DNA of 64,000 bases from Salinibacterium sp. PAMC 21357 (GCF_000247645.1 NZ_AHWA01000006.1:310001-374000), one strand, 5' to 3'. Positions 25,724 to 35,622 are shown, counted from the first letter of the stretch. The notes: a model not told the origin generated them from the sequence alone. Numbers and translations are program-made.

Positions 25724-27471
25724 CCAATCCACAAACAGTTCCCGTTACGCCTAACTCGGCAAACGAAGAGACTCCACTGCTCAAGATTCGTGGGCTCGAA
25801 GTCGGTTTCGAAACTCAACGTGGTGTTGTGCAAGCGGTGCGCGGTATCGACCTCACGCTGTACCAAGGCCAATCCCTCGCGATCGTTGGCGAATCTGGCT
25901 CGGGTAAGTCCACCACTGCGCAAGCAGTGATTGGTCTTCTTCCGGGCACCGGAAAGGTGCTCGGCGGCTCCATCGAGTTCGAAGGCAACGACCTGACAAA
26001 GTTCTCGGATGCTCAGTTTTCTGAGGTTCGCGGAAGTCAGATCGGCTACGTACCTCAAGACCCGATGTCGAACCTGAACCCGGTGTGGAGCATCGGTTTC
26101 CAGGTGCAAGAGGCGATTGAGGCCAACGGCATCGCTCAGGGTAAAGAGGCGCGTCAGCGCACCATCGAGGTTCTGAACGAAGCGGGACTTAGCGATGCTA
26201 GCGAACGCCTCAAGCAGTTTCCCCACCAGTTCTCTGGTGGAATGCGTCAACGCGTGCTCATCGGTATCGGACTTTCGGCTCGCCCGAAGCTTCTGATTGC
26301 CGATGAACCGACTTCGGCGCTCGATGTGACTGTTCAGCGTCAAATTCTCGACCACTTGCAGACGCTCACCCGCGACTACGGAACCTCGGTGCTGTTCATC
26401 ACCCACGACCTCGGTCTTGCCGCGGAGCGTGCCGAGCAGCTCGTCGTGATGTACAAGGGCAAGGTAGTTGAGTCAGGCCCGTCGCGCGAGATCCTCGAGA
26501 ACCCGCAGCACCCGTACACACAGCGTCTGGTCGCTGCGGCTCCGAGCCTTGCCTCGCGCCGCATCCAATCGATCAAATCGAATACGAGCTCAGAAAACGA
26601 CCTGAAGATCTTTGGTCAGGGTTCTCTCGATGACGCCCTCATCGCGCGGGCGGCAAGTCGTGAAGCCGGAGCAAAGACAGACCTCATCAAGGTGAACAAC
26701 ATCACTAAGGTCTACGAGATTCGCAAACAGGGGTTCCGTAAAGACAAGTTGTTGGCTGTCAACGACATCTCGTTTGGTGTCAAGAAGGGCACAACAACGG
26801 CCCTCGTAGGCGAATCAGGATCCGGCAAGTCAACCGTGGCGAAGCTGATCCTGCAGTTGGAGCCGCTCACCGGCGGAAGCATCGAGTTCGATGGTGTTGA
26901 CCTGGCGGGAATCAAGGGCGATGAACTCTTGAAGTTCCGCCGCCGAGTTCAGCCAGTGTTCCAGGACCCTTACGGCTCCCTTGACCCGCAATACAGCGTT
27001 GGCAACACGATTGCCGAGCCGCTGCTCGCGCACCGTATTGGCACCCCGAAAGAACGATTCAACCGCGTAAGCGAATTGCTCGATCAGGTGTCGCTGCCTC
27101 AGGCAACTCGTCACCGCTATCCCGGTGAGCTTTCCGGTGGACAGCGTCAGCGCGTCGCAATCGCGCGTGCGCTAGCGCTCAAGCCAGATGTGCTCATACT
27201 TGACGAAGCAGTGTCGGCACTCGATGTGCTGGTTCAAGGTCAAGTGCTCAACCTGCTCACAGAGTTGCAGACAGAGCTTGACCTCACCTACCTGTTCATC
27301 ACGCACGACCTTGCGGTCGTGCGGCTGGTGGCAGACAACGTCTGCGTCATGCAGGGTGGCCGCATCGTCGAAGCAGCAACAACCGACGAGGTATTCGAGA
27401 ACTCGAAAAACCCGTACACGCAGGAGCTGCTCGAAGCAATTCCCGGCGCGAACATTAAACTAGGCGCCTAG
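25720..27471 (+). CDS. Fused dual ABC ATPase (DppD-DppF)
   Basis: A 583-residue protein with two nucleotide-binding domains in one chain. Domain 1 (about 15-270) has Walker A GESGSGKST, signature FSGGMRQRV and Walker B LLIADEPT. Domain 2 (about 325-575) has a second GESGSGKST, signature LSGGQRQRV and LILDEAVSALD. In many bacteria these are two genes, dppD and dppF; the fusion is common in actinobacteria. It energises import by the two permeases. A terminator follows at 27482. Confidence 0.95.
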   Translation: MTNPQTVPVTPNSANEETPLLKIRGLEVGFETQRGVVQAVRGIDLTLYQGQSLAIVGESGSGKSTTAQAVIGLLPGTGKVLGGSIEFEGNDLTKFSDAQFSEVRGSQIGYVPQDPMSNLNPVWSIGFQVQEAIEANGIAQGKEARQRTIEVLNEAGLSDASERLKQFPHQFSGGMRQRVLIGIGLSARPKLLIADEPTSALDVTVQRQILDHLQTLTRDYGTSVLFITHDLGLAAERAEQLVVMYKGKVVESGPSREILENPQHPYTQRLVAAAPSLASRRIQSIKSNTSSENDLKIFGQGSLDDALIARAASREAGAKTDLIKVNNITKVYEIRKQGFRKDKLLAVNDISFGVKKGTTTALVGESGSGKSTVAKLILQLEPLTGGSIEFDGVDLAGIKGDELLKFRRRVQPVFQDPYGSLDPQYSVGNTIAEPLLAHRIGTPKERFNRVSELLDQVSLPQATRHRYPGELSGGQRQRVAIARALALKPDVLILDEAVSALDVLVQGQVLNLLTELQTELDLTYLFITHDLAVVRLVADNVCVMQGGRIVEAATTDEVFENSKNPYTQELLEAIPGANIKLGA

Positions 27472-27481
27472 TTTCTTAGCG

Positions 27482-27515
27482 GAGAAGGGCCGTTCCCCGA
27501 GGGGCGGCCCTTCTC
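27482..27515 (+). terminator. Terminator of the peptide ABC operon
   Basis: GAGAAGGGCCG pairs perfectly with CGGCCCTTCTC around a 12-base loop that itself holds CCCC-GA-GGGG. GTTTAG follows. It separates the operon from the LpqW-like gene. Confidence 0.8.
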
Positions 27516-27573
27516 GTTTAGAATCGTCACCAGCGTGCCATCGTGCATTGCGTGATCGTATGCAGGAGGTTCA

Positions 27574-29376
27574 GTGAGCGCCAAGAGAATAATGGCGACC
27601 ATTGCGGTTGCTACTACCGCAGCGCTAACGCTGACCGGTTGCATCGCCCAGAAATCCACAACGATTGACGGCTCCGAACTCACCGTCGCAGTCACACAGC
27701 CCTATACCTCGGGCAATCCGCACACCGCATACGGTGCGAGCGAAACCAACGCCAACATCGCCTATGCGACGGGCACCGGCTTCAACTACTACAACGACGA
27801 CTCAGAGCTAGTGCGCGACGAGTCCTTCGGGCACTACGAGAAAGTGTCGGATGACCCACTGGCGGTGACCTACACGGTGTCAGACGGTGTGCGCTGGTCA
27901 GACGGCACCGCGGTAGATGCCGTCGATCTTCTCTTGGAGTGGGCAGCGACATCCACAGCGCTCAACGACCCTGATGGCGATGCTGCGAGCACCATCAATC
28001 CCGATACCGGCGCACCTCTCGATCGTGCAGACTCGCGGGTGTTGTTCGATTCCGGCGCGACGGGGAACACTGGCATTGAACTCGTCACCGAGATGCCTCA
28101 GATCAGCGACGACCGTATGTCGCTAACTCTCGTCTTCGATGAGCCTTCTGCCGATTGGGAGACCGCGCTGTTCGGCGCTGGATCTTCAGCAAAACCTGCC
28201 CACGTCGTGGGCATGATGTCGTTTACCGACAACGATGCTCTCACGGCAAAAGAGCGTGTGTATTCGGCCATCTCCGATGGCGATAAAGCCGACCTCAGTC
28301 TTATCGCGCGCACGTGGAATACCGTTTTCAATTTTGCGGGGATGCCAGCCAACGAGAGCCTCCTCGTCTCAAACGGTCCGTACGTTGTCTCGAATTTCAT
28401 CGCAAATCAGTATCTGACGTTGCGGGCGAATGACAACTACAGCGGAGACCGTCAGGCAACTTTCCAAGAGATCACTGTTCGGTTTATCGCTGACCCGCTC
28501 GCGCAAGCGCAGGCGCTGCTTGTCGGGGCTGTGCAGATCGCAGAACCCACAATGAACACCGAAGTTCGAGACGCCCTAGAAACCATGGATGCCACCGTTA
28601 TCGATGGCACGACGGATAGTTTCGAGCACCTCGACCTGCAGTTCGCCGAATCGATGAACGGCACCTTCGATAACCCGCTCGTACGCGAGGCGTTCCTCAA
28701 AACGGTGCCACGCCAAGAGCTGGCAGCTGCTGCCCTCGCCGATATCCAGCCGCGTGCAACTCTGCGGGAGTCTTTTCTCTTTGCGCCTAACGACCCCGGC
28801 TACCGAGGTGTGCGCTCAAGTAACGGTTCGAGTGATTTCGCTGAGGTAGATATCGCTCGCGCCCAAGAGCTCTTGGTTGAAGCCGGAGTGAGCGCCCCGG
28901 TGGTCTGCGTGCTCTATGCGGCCGGCGATGCGATGCGCACTACTGAGTTCGAGATTATTCAGGCATCGGCGGCTTCTGCTGGATTCGTTGTGAACGATTG
29001 CTCGGCAGAAGACTGGCGTTCAGTTCTGGGAACACCGGGTGCGTACGACGCAGCATTGTTCAGTTGGCAGGCAGCGCGACCGGGAGTAGGGGTCGCTCCC
29101 GGCGTCTTCGGCACCGACGGGTATGCCAATCTCAACTACTTCACAGACTCCGATGTTGACGAACTTTTGAGCGAAGCTGTTTCGCCTTCCACGAATGCCG
29201 ACGATCAAGCCGAATTGTTGGCGGATATCGATGCTGCGCTCTGGGAAAACCGCTACGGAATGCCACTTTTTCAGCATCCAACAACCGCAGCATTCGACCA
29301 AGATCGAGTCTCAGAGGTGTCGCTTTCGTCCCTGGCTCCGGGCATTTGGTGGAACGTCTGGGAGTGGAAACCGTAG
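27574..29376 (+). CDS. lpqW: LpqW-like lipoprotein (SBP_bac_5 fold)
   Basis: A 600-residue lipoprotein: GTG with AGGAGG four bases upstream, a signal peptide and the lipobox LTGC (Cys 23). The mature part has the peptide-binding-protein fold ('VSDGVRWSDGTAVDAVDLLLEW', 'VRFIADPLAQAQALLVGAVQ', 'NPLVREAFLKTVPRQEL'). It could be read as a second binding protein of the ABC operon. Its place 204 bases ahead of typA is the lpqW-typA arrangement of mycobacteria and corynebacteria, where LpqW steers phosphatidylinositol mannoside/lipomannan synthesis and has no transport role. LpqW orthology is inference from fold and neighbourhood. Confidence 0.65.
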   Translation: MSAKRIMATIAVATTAALTLTGCIAQKSTTIDGSELTVAVTQPYTSGNPHTAYGASETNANIAYATGTGFNYYNDDSELVRDESFGHYEKVSDDPLAVTYTVSDGVRWSDGTAVDAVDLLLEWAATSTALNDPDGDAASTINPDTGAPLDRADSRVLFDSGATGNTGIELVTEMPQISDDRMSLTLVFDEPSADWETALFGAGSSAKPAHVVGMMSFTDNDALTAKERVYSAISDGDKADLSLIARTWNTVFNFAGMPANESLLVSNGPYVVSNFIANQYLTLRANDNYSGDRQATFQEITVRFIADPLAQAQALLVGAVQIAEPTMNTEVRDALETMDATVIDGTTDSFEHLDLQFAESMNGTFDNPLVREAFLKTVPRQELAAAALADIQPRATLRESFLFAPNDPGYRGVRSSNGSSDFAEVDIARAQELLVEAGVSAPVVCVLYAAGDAMRTTEFEIIQASAASAGFVVNDCSAEDWRSVLGTPGAYDAALFSWQAARPGVGVAPGVFGTDGYANLNYFTDSDVDELLSEAVSPSTNADDQAELLADIDAALWENRYGMPLFQHPTTAAFDQDRVSEVSLSSLAPGIWWNVWEWKP

Positions 29377-29580
29377 CTAATCTTGGGGTCTCAGAGGCTA
29401 GTCGGCGATAAATCTTGTCAAACAAGCTAAACTGTTGGAGCAGGATACTCTGAACGATCTTCTGCGCCCTCCCAAGATCTTTACCCGGTGGCATCAGGCC
29501 GCCGATCTGCTGCCGAAATTTTCTGCGCAGCGTCTGCGGTGAGAGACCGCACAGCCTCCAATGAATTAAGGAATATTGCT

Positions 29581-31488
29581 ATGGCTATGGCCACTCGCAG
29601 CGACTTGCGCAACGTAGCGATCGTTGCCCACGTTGACCACGGAAAGACGACCCTCGTTGACGCGATGCTTCGCCAGACGAACTCTTTCGAAGCGCACGCG
29701 CACCTCGAAGAACGCGCAATGGACTCCAACGAGCTCGAGCGCGAAAAGGGCATCACGATCCTCGCGAAGAACACCGCGATTTCGTACAACGGCAAGTACG
29801 CCGGCGACACCCCCATCACTATCAACGTTATTGACACCCCCGGCCACGCCGACTTCGGTGGCGAGGTTGAGCGTGGACTCAGCATGGTTGACGGCGTTGT
29901 ATTGCTCGTCGACGCCAGTGAGGGCCCGCTTCCGCAGACCCGCTTCGTGCTCCGCAAGGCTCTGGAAGCCAAGCTCCCCGTGATCCTGCTGGTCAACAAG
30001 ACTGACCGTCCGGATGCGCGCATCGAGGAAGTTGTTGCCGAAAGCCAAGACCTGCTCTTGGGCCTTGCGAGCGACATGGCGGATGACGTTCCTGACCTCG
30101 ATCTCGACGCGATCCTCGACGTGCCAGTTGTCTACGCTTCGGGCCGCAACGGTGCCGCTAGCTGGAACCAGCCAGAAAACGGCTCGCTGCCTGACAACGA
30201 AGATCTCGAGCCACTGTTCGATGCGATCCTCCGTCACGTTCCTGCCCCGAAGTATGACGACGAGCACCCCCTCCAGGCTTGGGTCACCAACCTTGACTCC
30301 TCGCCGTTCCTCGGTCGCCTCGCTCTGCTGCGAGTCTTCAACGGAACGATCAAAAAGGGTCAAACCGTCGCGTGGGTCAAGCACGACGGAAGCGTCGCCA
30401 ATGTGCGCGTAACCGAGCTCATGATCACGAAGGCTCTCGACCGTTACCCCGCCGAAAGTGCTGGCCCCGGTGACATCGTTGCTGTTGCCGGCTTCGAAGA
30501 CATCTTCATCGGTGAGACCCTCTGTGACCCCAACGATGTTCGCCCGTTGCCGACCATCACGGTTGACGACCCGGCTATCTCGATGACCATCGGAACCAAC
30601 ACTTCGCCGGTTATTGGCAAGGTCAAGGGCCACAAGCTCACCGCTCGTATGGTCAAGGACCGTCTCGACCGCGAACTCGTCGGTAACGTTTCCTTGAAGC
30701 TCGTTGACATCGGACGCCCGGATGCTTGGGAAGTTCAGGGTCGTGGAGAGCTCGCTCTCGCTATCCTCGTTGAACAGATGCGTCGCGAAGGCTTCGAACT
30801 GACTGTCGGCAAGCCTCAGGTTGTTACCAAGCGGGTTGACGGCAAGGTACACGAGCCTTTCGAGCACTTGACGATCGATGCGCCCGAAGAGTACCTCGGC
30901 GCTATCACGCAGCTTCTCGCGTCGCGCAAGGGCCGCATGGACGGCATGAGCAACCACGGCACCGGCTGGGTTCGCATGGAGTTCATCGTTCCTTCACGTG
31001 GCCTTATCGGATTCCGCACCGAGTTCATGACCATCACGCGTGGTGCTGGTATCGCCAACGCTGTCTCGCACGGCTATGACCAGTGGGCTGGCGAAATCCT
31101 CACCCGCGTCAACGGCTCCATTGTCGCTGACCGTGCCGGAGCAGCAACTCCGTTCGCGATGGTTGCGCTGCAGGAGCGCATGTCGTTCTTCGTTGAGCCA
31201 ACTCAAGAGGTTTACGAAGGCATGGTTGTTGGCGAGAACTCGCGCGCTGACGACATGGACGTCAACATCACCAAGGAAAAGCAGCTCACCAACATGCGCC
31301 AGTCGACCTCGGACTCGTTCGAACGTATGACTCCGTCGCGCAAGCTCACGTTGGAAGAGTGCCTCGAATTCGCTCGCGAAGACGAGTGTGTTGAAGTAAC
31401 TCCTGAGTTCGTGCGCATCCGCAAGGTTGAGCTCGATGCTAACGCTCGCGCACGCAGCACTTCGCGTCTGAAGAAGCAGAACGCCTAA
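29581..31488 (+). CDS. typA: Ribosome-associated GTPase TypA/BipA
   Basis: A 635-residue translational GTPase. The ATG at 29581 follows AAGGA by eight bases; the longer reading has no support. 'NVAIVAHVDHGKTTLVD' is the G1 loop, 'ERAMDSNELEREKGITI' switch I, 'IDTPGHADFGGEVER' G3 and NKTD G4. Domains III, V and the BipA-specific C-terminal domain ('MTITRGAGIANAVSHGYDQW', 'MRQSTSDSFERM') are complete. It acts on the 70S ribosome or 50S assembly under stress and cold. Confidence 0.97.
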   Translation: MAMATRSDLRNVAIVAHVDHGKTTLVDAMLRQTNSFEAHAHLEERAMDSNELEREKGITILAKNTAISYNGKYAGDTPITINVIDTPGHADFGGEVERGLSMVDGVVLLVDASEGPLPQTRFVLRKALEAKLPVILLVNKTDRPDARIEEVVAESQDLLLGLASDMADDVPDLDLDAILDVPVVYASGRNGAASWNQPENGSLPDNEDLEPLFDAILRHVPAPKYDDEHPLQAWVTNLDSSPFLGRLALLRVFNGTIKKGQTVAWVKHDGSVANVRVTELMITKALDRYPAESAGPGDIVAVAGFEDIFIGETLCDPNDVRPLPTITVDDPAISMTIGTNTSPVIGKVKGHKLTARMVKDRLDRELVGNVSLKLVDIGRPDAWEVQGRGELALAILVEQMRREGFELTVGKPQVVTKRVDGKVHEPFEHLTIDAPEEYLGAITQLLASRKGRMDGMSNHGTGWVRMEFIVPSRGLIGFRTEFMTITRGAGIANAVSHGYDQWAGEILTRVNGSIVADRAGAATPFAMVALQERMSFFVEPTQEVYEGMVVGENSRADDMDVNITKEKQLTNMRQSTSDSFERMTPSRKLTLEECLEFAREDECVEVTPEFVRIRKVELDANARARSTSRLKKQNA

Positions 31489-31537
31489 CTCAAACTCTCA
31501 GGGGTTAGCGAGGAATCGTTAGCCTTGCCGGAGTACG

Positions 31538-31570
31538 ATGCAGCCACAGTCACTTTGACTGTGGCTGCAT
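31538..31570 (+). terminator. Terminator of typA
   Basis: ATGCAGCCACAGTCA and TGACTGTGGCTGCAT pair perfectly over 15 bases around CTT. TCTTCGTT follows. Confidence 0.88.
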
Positions 31571-31672
31571 TCTTCGTTAACGACGCTGTGCTTCGTAGAC
31601 CTAGAGTGCACTGACGCGGGCAACAGCAACGGTCCGACGCCAGAGTGAATCACGAGCATCAGGAGAGTTTTC

Positions 31673-32146
31673 ATGGGTAGCCCGCAACGACGTATCAGCG
31701 CAACAATTGCCGTTGTCATCGCTTTGGGACTCTCCCCAGCACTCTCTGGCTGCTCGAGTAACCCCATCGAGAACCTCGTAGAGCAGGCAACTGGTGGCAA
31801 GGTCGAACTGGGCGGCAAAGAGATCCCGGAGGGCTTCCCGAGCGAGATTCCGCTTGTCGAGGGTGAGATGCAGTTTGGGATCGCGGCCGGCGAGGGCGAA
31901 AGCCGCGGCTACAACATTACGATCCTGGCCGGGGCAGAATCGCCCCTCAAAGCGATTGAGTCAGATTTTGCGGATGCCGGCTTTAAGATCCAATTGCAGG
32001 GGAGCGGCTCTGAAGGTTCAGGCACCGTTGTCTTCACTGGAGACGCGTGGATCGGTGCCGTTATCGTCGCGAATACCGACGAGGGGTACACCGCGAACTA
32101 CACCGTGGCTCCCGCTGGAGACAGCGAGCCAAGCGCCGGCGAATAG
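31673..32146 (+). CDS. Small secreted lipoprotein, unknown function
   Basis: A 157-residue protein with AGGAG before ATG, a signal peptide and the lipobox LSGC (Cys near residue 27). The mature part repeats 'IPEGFPSEIPLVEGEMQFGIAAGEG' and 'AIESDFADAGFKIQ', with beta-rich segments and a Ser/Gly/Glu tail. I know this type only as an uncharacterised actinobacterial lipoprotein. It converges with efeB, leaving 17 bases between the stops. Confidence 0.75.
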   Translation: MGSPQRRISATIAVVIALGLSPALSGCSSNPIENLVEQATGGKVELGGKEIPEGFPSEIPLVEGEMQFGIAAGEGESRGYNITILAGAESPLKAIESDFADAGFKIQLQGSGSEGSGTVVFTGDAWIGAVIVANTDEGYTANYTVAPAGDSEPSAGE

Positions 32147-32163
32147 AACGTGACCGGGGCGAA

Positions 32164-33429
32164 CTAGGCCAGGTCGAACATCCCGGCACCGATGAAGCTT
32201 GCGGATGCTGCGCCGGGAGGTACCGCAAAAATTGCGGAGCCGACATAGCGCACGTATTCGTTCATGAGGTCGTTACGCGAGAGCGCCAGCTGGATCGGCA
32301 CGAACTGGGTGCCAGGGTCGCGCTGAAAGCTAATGAAGAATAGCCCGGCGTTAAGGCGACCAAGATCGTCATTGCCGTCAACAAAGTTGTAGCCACGACG
32401 CAAGATTTGCACTCCCTCGTGAGTGTCGGGGTGGGCCAGCTTGACGTGCGAGTTCTCGTCGATGAGCGGGGCATCATCGCGCCCGGCCTTGGCGAAGTCA
32501 GGGTCGGTAAATTCACTGCCGCCACTCAGCGGTGCACCCTCGCCCTTGGTACGACCGAAGATCGTCTCTTGCTCCCGCAGTGAGGTGCGATCCCAGGTCT
32601 CGACGGTCATGCGAATCTTGCGACTGACGAGGTACGAGCCCCCGGTCATCCACGCAGCTCCATCGCTAGCAGCAGCCCAGACGTGCTCGGTGACGCCCGC
32701 AGTATCTTCGGCGCGGAGATTGGCGGTGCCATCTTTGAAGCCGAACAAGTTGCGCGGCGTCTTTTGAGCCCGCGTCGTTGACGACGTACGCCCGAAACCT
32801 AATTGCGACCAGCGCAGCGTAGCGCGCCCAAAAGCGATGCGTGAGAGGTTGCGGATGGCGTGTACGGCCACCTGAGGGTCGTCGCTGCACGCTTGGATAC
32901 AGAGGTCGCCACCGACGAGTTCGGGCTGCAGGGCATCGCTGGGAAACTTTGGGAGGTCGATGAGCGCTGAGGGCCGCTTGTCGGCAAGGCCGAATCTGTC
33001 GTCGAAGAGACTTGGACCGAACCCAAACGTGATGGTGAGACCGCCGGGTGGTAGATCAAGGGCCTCGCCGGTGTCATCTGGCGGAGCGTCGTAGGGGCCG
33101 CCAGCGGGACCATAGTCGCCCGCGGCTTCACCAGTAGTCATGCGTGCCGCAGCGTAGCTCCAGTCTTGAAGGAGTTCGATGAGTTCATCACGCGAAATGT
33201 CGTTAACGTCGAACGCCGCAAAGTGCAACCGGTCTTGCGCCGGAGTAATGATGCCCGATTGGTGCTTGCCGAAAAATGGGTACGTTGACGCCACCGCATT
33301 GCTCGTGGCTGTCGAACCGGCGCCGACAGCAAAAGCTCCGCCCACGCCCAAACCGGCGCCAACAACACCGGCACCGGCCAGTCCGAGCAGGCCGCGCCGC
33401 GAGAGGCCGCTGGTTTCATCTTTCGACAT
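32164..33429 (-). CDS. efeB: EfeB: Dyp-type heme peroxidase, Tat substrate
   Basis: A 421-residue protein with a twin-arginine signal (LSRRGLLGLAGAGVV, RR at 11-12). The DyP body shows 'TITFGFGPSLFDDRFGLADKRP' and 'FKDGTANLRAEDT' (GxxDG-like motif with the distal Asp). 'NFVDGNDDLGRLNAGLFFISFQ' lies near the C-terminus, and the proximal His lies in 'DENSHVKLAHPDTHEG'. EfeB oxidises Fe(II) or takes iron from heme outside the cell for EfeO and EfeU. Last gene of efeU-efeO-efeB; a TatB gene lies at 46442. Confidence 0.95.
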   Translation of the reverse strand: MSKDETSGLSRRGLLGLAGAGVVGAGLGVGGAFAVGAGSTATSNAVASTYPFFGKHQSGIITPAQDRLHFAAFDVNDISRDELIELLQDWSYAAARMTTGEAAGDYGPAGGPYDAPPDDTGEALDLPPGGLTITFGFGPSLFDDRFGLADKRPSALIDLPKFPSDALQPELVGGDLCIQACSDDPQVAVHAIRNLSRIAFGRATLRWSQLGFGRTSSTTRAQKTPRNLFGFKDGTANLRAEDTAGVTEHVWAAASDGAAWMTGGSYLVSRKIRMTVETWDRTSLREQETIFGRTKGEGAPLSGGSEFTDPDFAKAGRDDAPLIDENSHVKLAHPDTHEGVQILRRGYNFVDGNDDLGRLNAGLFFISFQRDPGTQFVPIQLALSRNDLMNEYVRYVGSAIFAVPPGAASASFIGAGMFDLA

Positions 33430-33459
33430 GACAGAAACTTTCTGTAAGAGGAGTGATGC

Positions 33460-34632
33460 CTAGAGAACGAGCACCGCAGTGAGGCGCGAAAGGGGCTCAG
33501 CGAGAGCATTCACCTGATCGGAGAAGGCACGAATTTCCGCGGTGGAAAGCTCAGTGTAAAGGCGAAAACCATCGCCCTCTCTCTGGGCATCGAGCAGCGT
33601 TTGCAGCTCTTCAAATTCGGTATCGAGCGTAGTGGCGAGAGCCTCATCCTTCACGACAAGGATGTCGCGAACGCCGTCATAAAGAACGCGTGCGCCGTCA
33701 ATGTTGGCTTGAAAATCCCACAGGTCGGTGTGCGACCAGAATTCTTCTTCACCCGTCACCTTGCCGCTGGCGACCTCATCGAGAAGACCAATCGCGCCAT
33801 TGGTTTGTTGGTCGAGCGTGAACTCGAGGTCTTGCACGTTGCTGTACAGGGTGTTGGTGTCTTCGACGAGCTGCGAGGCTAAGGCTTCACGCTTCGACTG
33901 ATCGTAGGCTTCGAAACCGGCTTCGGCATCCGCAGGCCACAAGTCCTTTTCAATTGCGTGCCAACCGGTCCACTCTTGGCCGTCTTCGAGGTCTGCTTCG
34001 CGAAGGTCCATGCGGGGGTCGAGGTCGCCGAAGGACTCGGCAACGGTCTCGACACGTTCCCAGAAGACGCGGGTGGGGGCGTAGAGCGCACGCGCGGTGT
34101 CGTCATCGCCCGCAATATAGGCATCGGCAAAGTCTTCGGTGCCAACAACCAGATTTTCGATCTGGTCTTTCACATAGCTCTTGTAGTTGGCATTTGCCGC
34201 ATCGACCTGCTCAGCGATGTCGCCGCTGAACGACAAATCTTCCCCTGAATCGGTGACGGTGAACGCCGTCTTGCCGATTCCCTCGCCGATCATCCCCGGC
34301 TTGCACACGGTGAAGTAGTCACCGGGCTGAACGAGCACAACGAGATCGCGGCTGATGCCAGGCCCAATGTTCTCGACCTCACCAACAATGCGCAAGCCGT
34401 CATCCGCCAGAAGGTAGAACTCGGTGACTTGGTCGCCGGAGTTGGTTACCGAAAACACCAAGTTGCCGCTGGGTGCTTCGCTGGCGCTGATCGCACACTC
34501 GGTGGCACTGCTATCGACTGTCACGCTGTTGCCGGCAGCATCGCCGGTGTTATTGGCAACGCAGCCGGTGAGCGTAAGCGCAGCGACAGTTGCCGCTGCG
34601 GCGAATCCGAAGCGGGTGGGGCGGGTAGTCAT
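33460..34632 (-). CDS. efeO: EfeO: periplasmic iron-binding lipoprotein
   Basis: A 390-residue lipoprotein with lipobox LTGC near residue 24. Residues about 30-125 form the cupredoxin-like domain ('VFSVTNSGDQVTEFYLLADD'). The rest is the M75/imelysin-type domain with the metal motif HxxE in 'GWHAIEKDLW' (near 225). It delivers iron to EfeU. The ATG overlaps the efeU stop by one base, and efeB follows after 30 bases. Confidence 0.95.
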   Translation of the reverse strand: MTTRPTRFGFAAAATVAALTLTGCVANNTGDAAGNSVTVDSSATECAISASEAPSGNLVFSVTNSGDQVTEFYLLADDGLRIVGEVENIGPGISRDLVVLVQPGDYFTVCKPGMIGEGIGKTAFTVTDSGEDLSFSGDIAEQVDAANANYKSYVKDQIENLVVGTEDFADAYIAGDDDTARALYAPTRVFWERVETVAESFGDLDPRMDLREADLEDGQEWTGWHAIEKDLWPADAEAGFEAYDQSKREALASQLVEDTNTLYSNVQDLEFTLDQQTNGAIGLLDEVASGKVTGEEEFWSHTDLWDFQANIDGARVLYDGVRDILVVKDEALATTLDTEFEELQTLLDAQREGDGFRLYTELSTAEIRAFSDQVNALAEPLSRLTAVLVL

Positions 34633-35489
34633 CAGGCTCCTTGAGTGCTGAGAGGTGCGGCGGGAGCAATGGGCTGATCTGAGCGCCCATGTCCGCGAAC
34701 GGTGCGAATAAAGATGGTCATAACAGTGCCCACATACCCGATCCAGACGGCAGCTTCGAGCCAGGTCGTTGCGGGGGAGAAGTTGAGAGTGCCCTTGAGG
34801 AGGGTGCCGTACCAGCTGTCGGGCGGGATGACCGCACTGACGTCAAACGCGAGAGCGTGCAGCCCCGGCAGCACGCCGGCCTCTTGCAGGTCGTGAACGC
34901 CGTAGGAGAGAACCCCGGCCGCCACAATGATGAGGATCGCGCCCGTCCACGTGAAGAAGCGAGTGAGGTTGATGCTCACGACACCGCGATAGATGAGGTA
35001 GCCGAGCACGATTGAGGTGGCGATGCCTAAGGCGGCGCCGGTAAGGGGGAGGGCTGTTGATCCGCTCGCTTGAACCGCGGCCCAAATGAACAGGGCAGTT
35101 TCGATACCCTCCCGACCGACCGCGAGGAAGGCCACGAGAACCAGACCCCAGCCAGCGCCGGTGAGGTGCGAGTCGACCTCGTTGCGAAGCTCGCGACCGA
35201 GTCCGCGGGCTGCGCGCAGCATCCAGAAGATCATCCACGTGACGAATGCGGTGGCGATTATCGAAAGGATGCCGCCGATGAGTTCTTGAGCTTGAAACGA
35301 GAGTCCGTAGGTTCCGAAAGTGAGACTCGCGCCGAGTGCGAGCGAAATCGCGATGGCGAGCCCAATACCGAGCCAGATGCGAGGCAAGACATCGCGCCGA
35401 TCAATCTTGCGAACATAGGCGATCAAGATGCCAACTACGAGGGCAGCTTCAAGGCCCTCACGAAGACCGATCAAAAAGTTGGCGAGCAC
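34632..35489 (-). CDS. efeU: EfeU: FTR1-family iron permease
   Basis: A 285-residue membrane protein with seven helices. I take GTG at 35489, so that the protein begins '[21 protein letters not shown]' as in the family; the longer reading adds a Cys/Ser-rich stretch that overlaps the promoter. The two REGxE iron motifs are REGLE near residue 9 and REGIE ('[11 protein letters not shown]') near 130. It leads the efeUOB operon under a DtxR/IdeR-type box. Confidence 0.95.
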   Translation of the reverse strand: MLANFLIGLREGLEAALVVGILIAYVRKIDRRDVLPRIWLGIGLAIAISLALGASLTFGTYGLSFQAQELIGGILSIIATAFVTWMIFWMLRAARGLGRELRNEVDSHLTGAGWGLVLVAFLAVGREGIETALFIWAAVQASGSTALPLTGAALGIATSIVLGYLIYRGVVSINLTRFFTWTGAILIIVAAGVLSYGVHDLQEAGVLPGLHALAFDVSAVIPPDSWYGTLLKGTLNFSPATTWLEAAVWIGYVGTVMTIFIRTVRGHGRSDQPIAPAAPLSTQGA

Positions 35490-35538
35490 TGGACTCTCTC
35501 GTAGAACCGAAAATGGGCAAGAACTGGAAAATGGGCAG

Positions 35539-35557
35539 GTTGGTAAGCCTAACCTAA
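35539..35557. promoter_or_regulatory. DtxR/IdeR-type iron box
   Basis: GTTGGTAAGCCTAACCTAA matches the 19-base consensus TTAGGTTAGSCTAACCTAA at 16 positions, with a perfect right half. It lies 50 bases upstream of efeU and 66 bases upstream of the divergent gene at 35623. Iron-loaded DtxR/IdeR should repress efeUOB here. Confidence 0.85.
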
Positions 35558-35622
35558 GCAACTGTAAATGGGCTACCTGTGGTTATTCTGTCTACTGCAG
35601 AACAAATTGGGGAGGAACGGCC

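Noticed and set aside
29566-30957. A 463-codon open frame on the minus strand
   Set aside because: It is antisense to typA, a certain gene, and has no recognisable domain or ribosome site.
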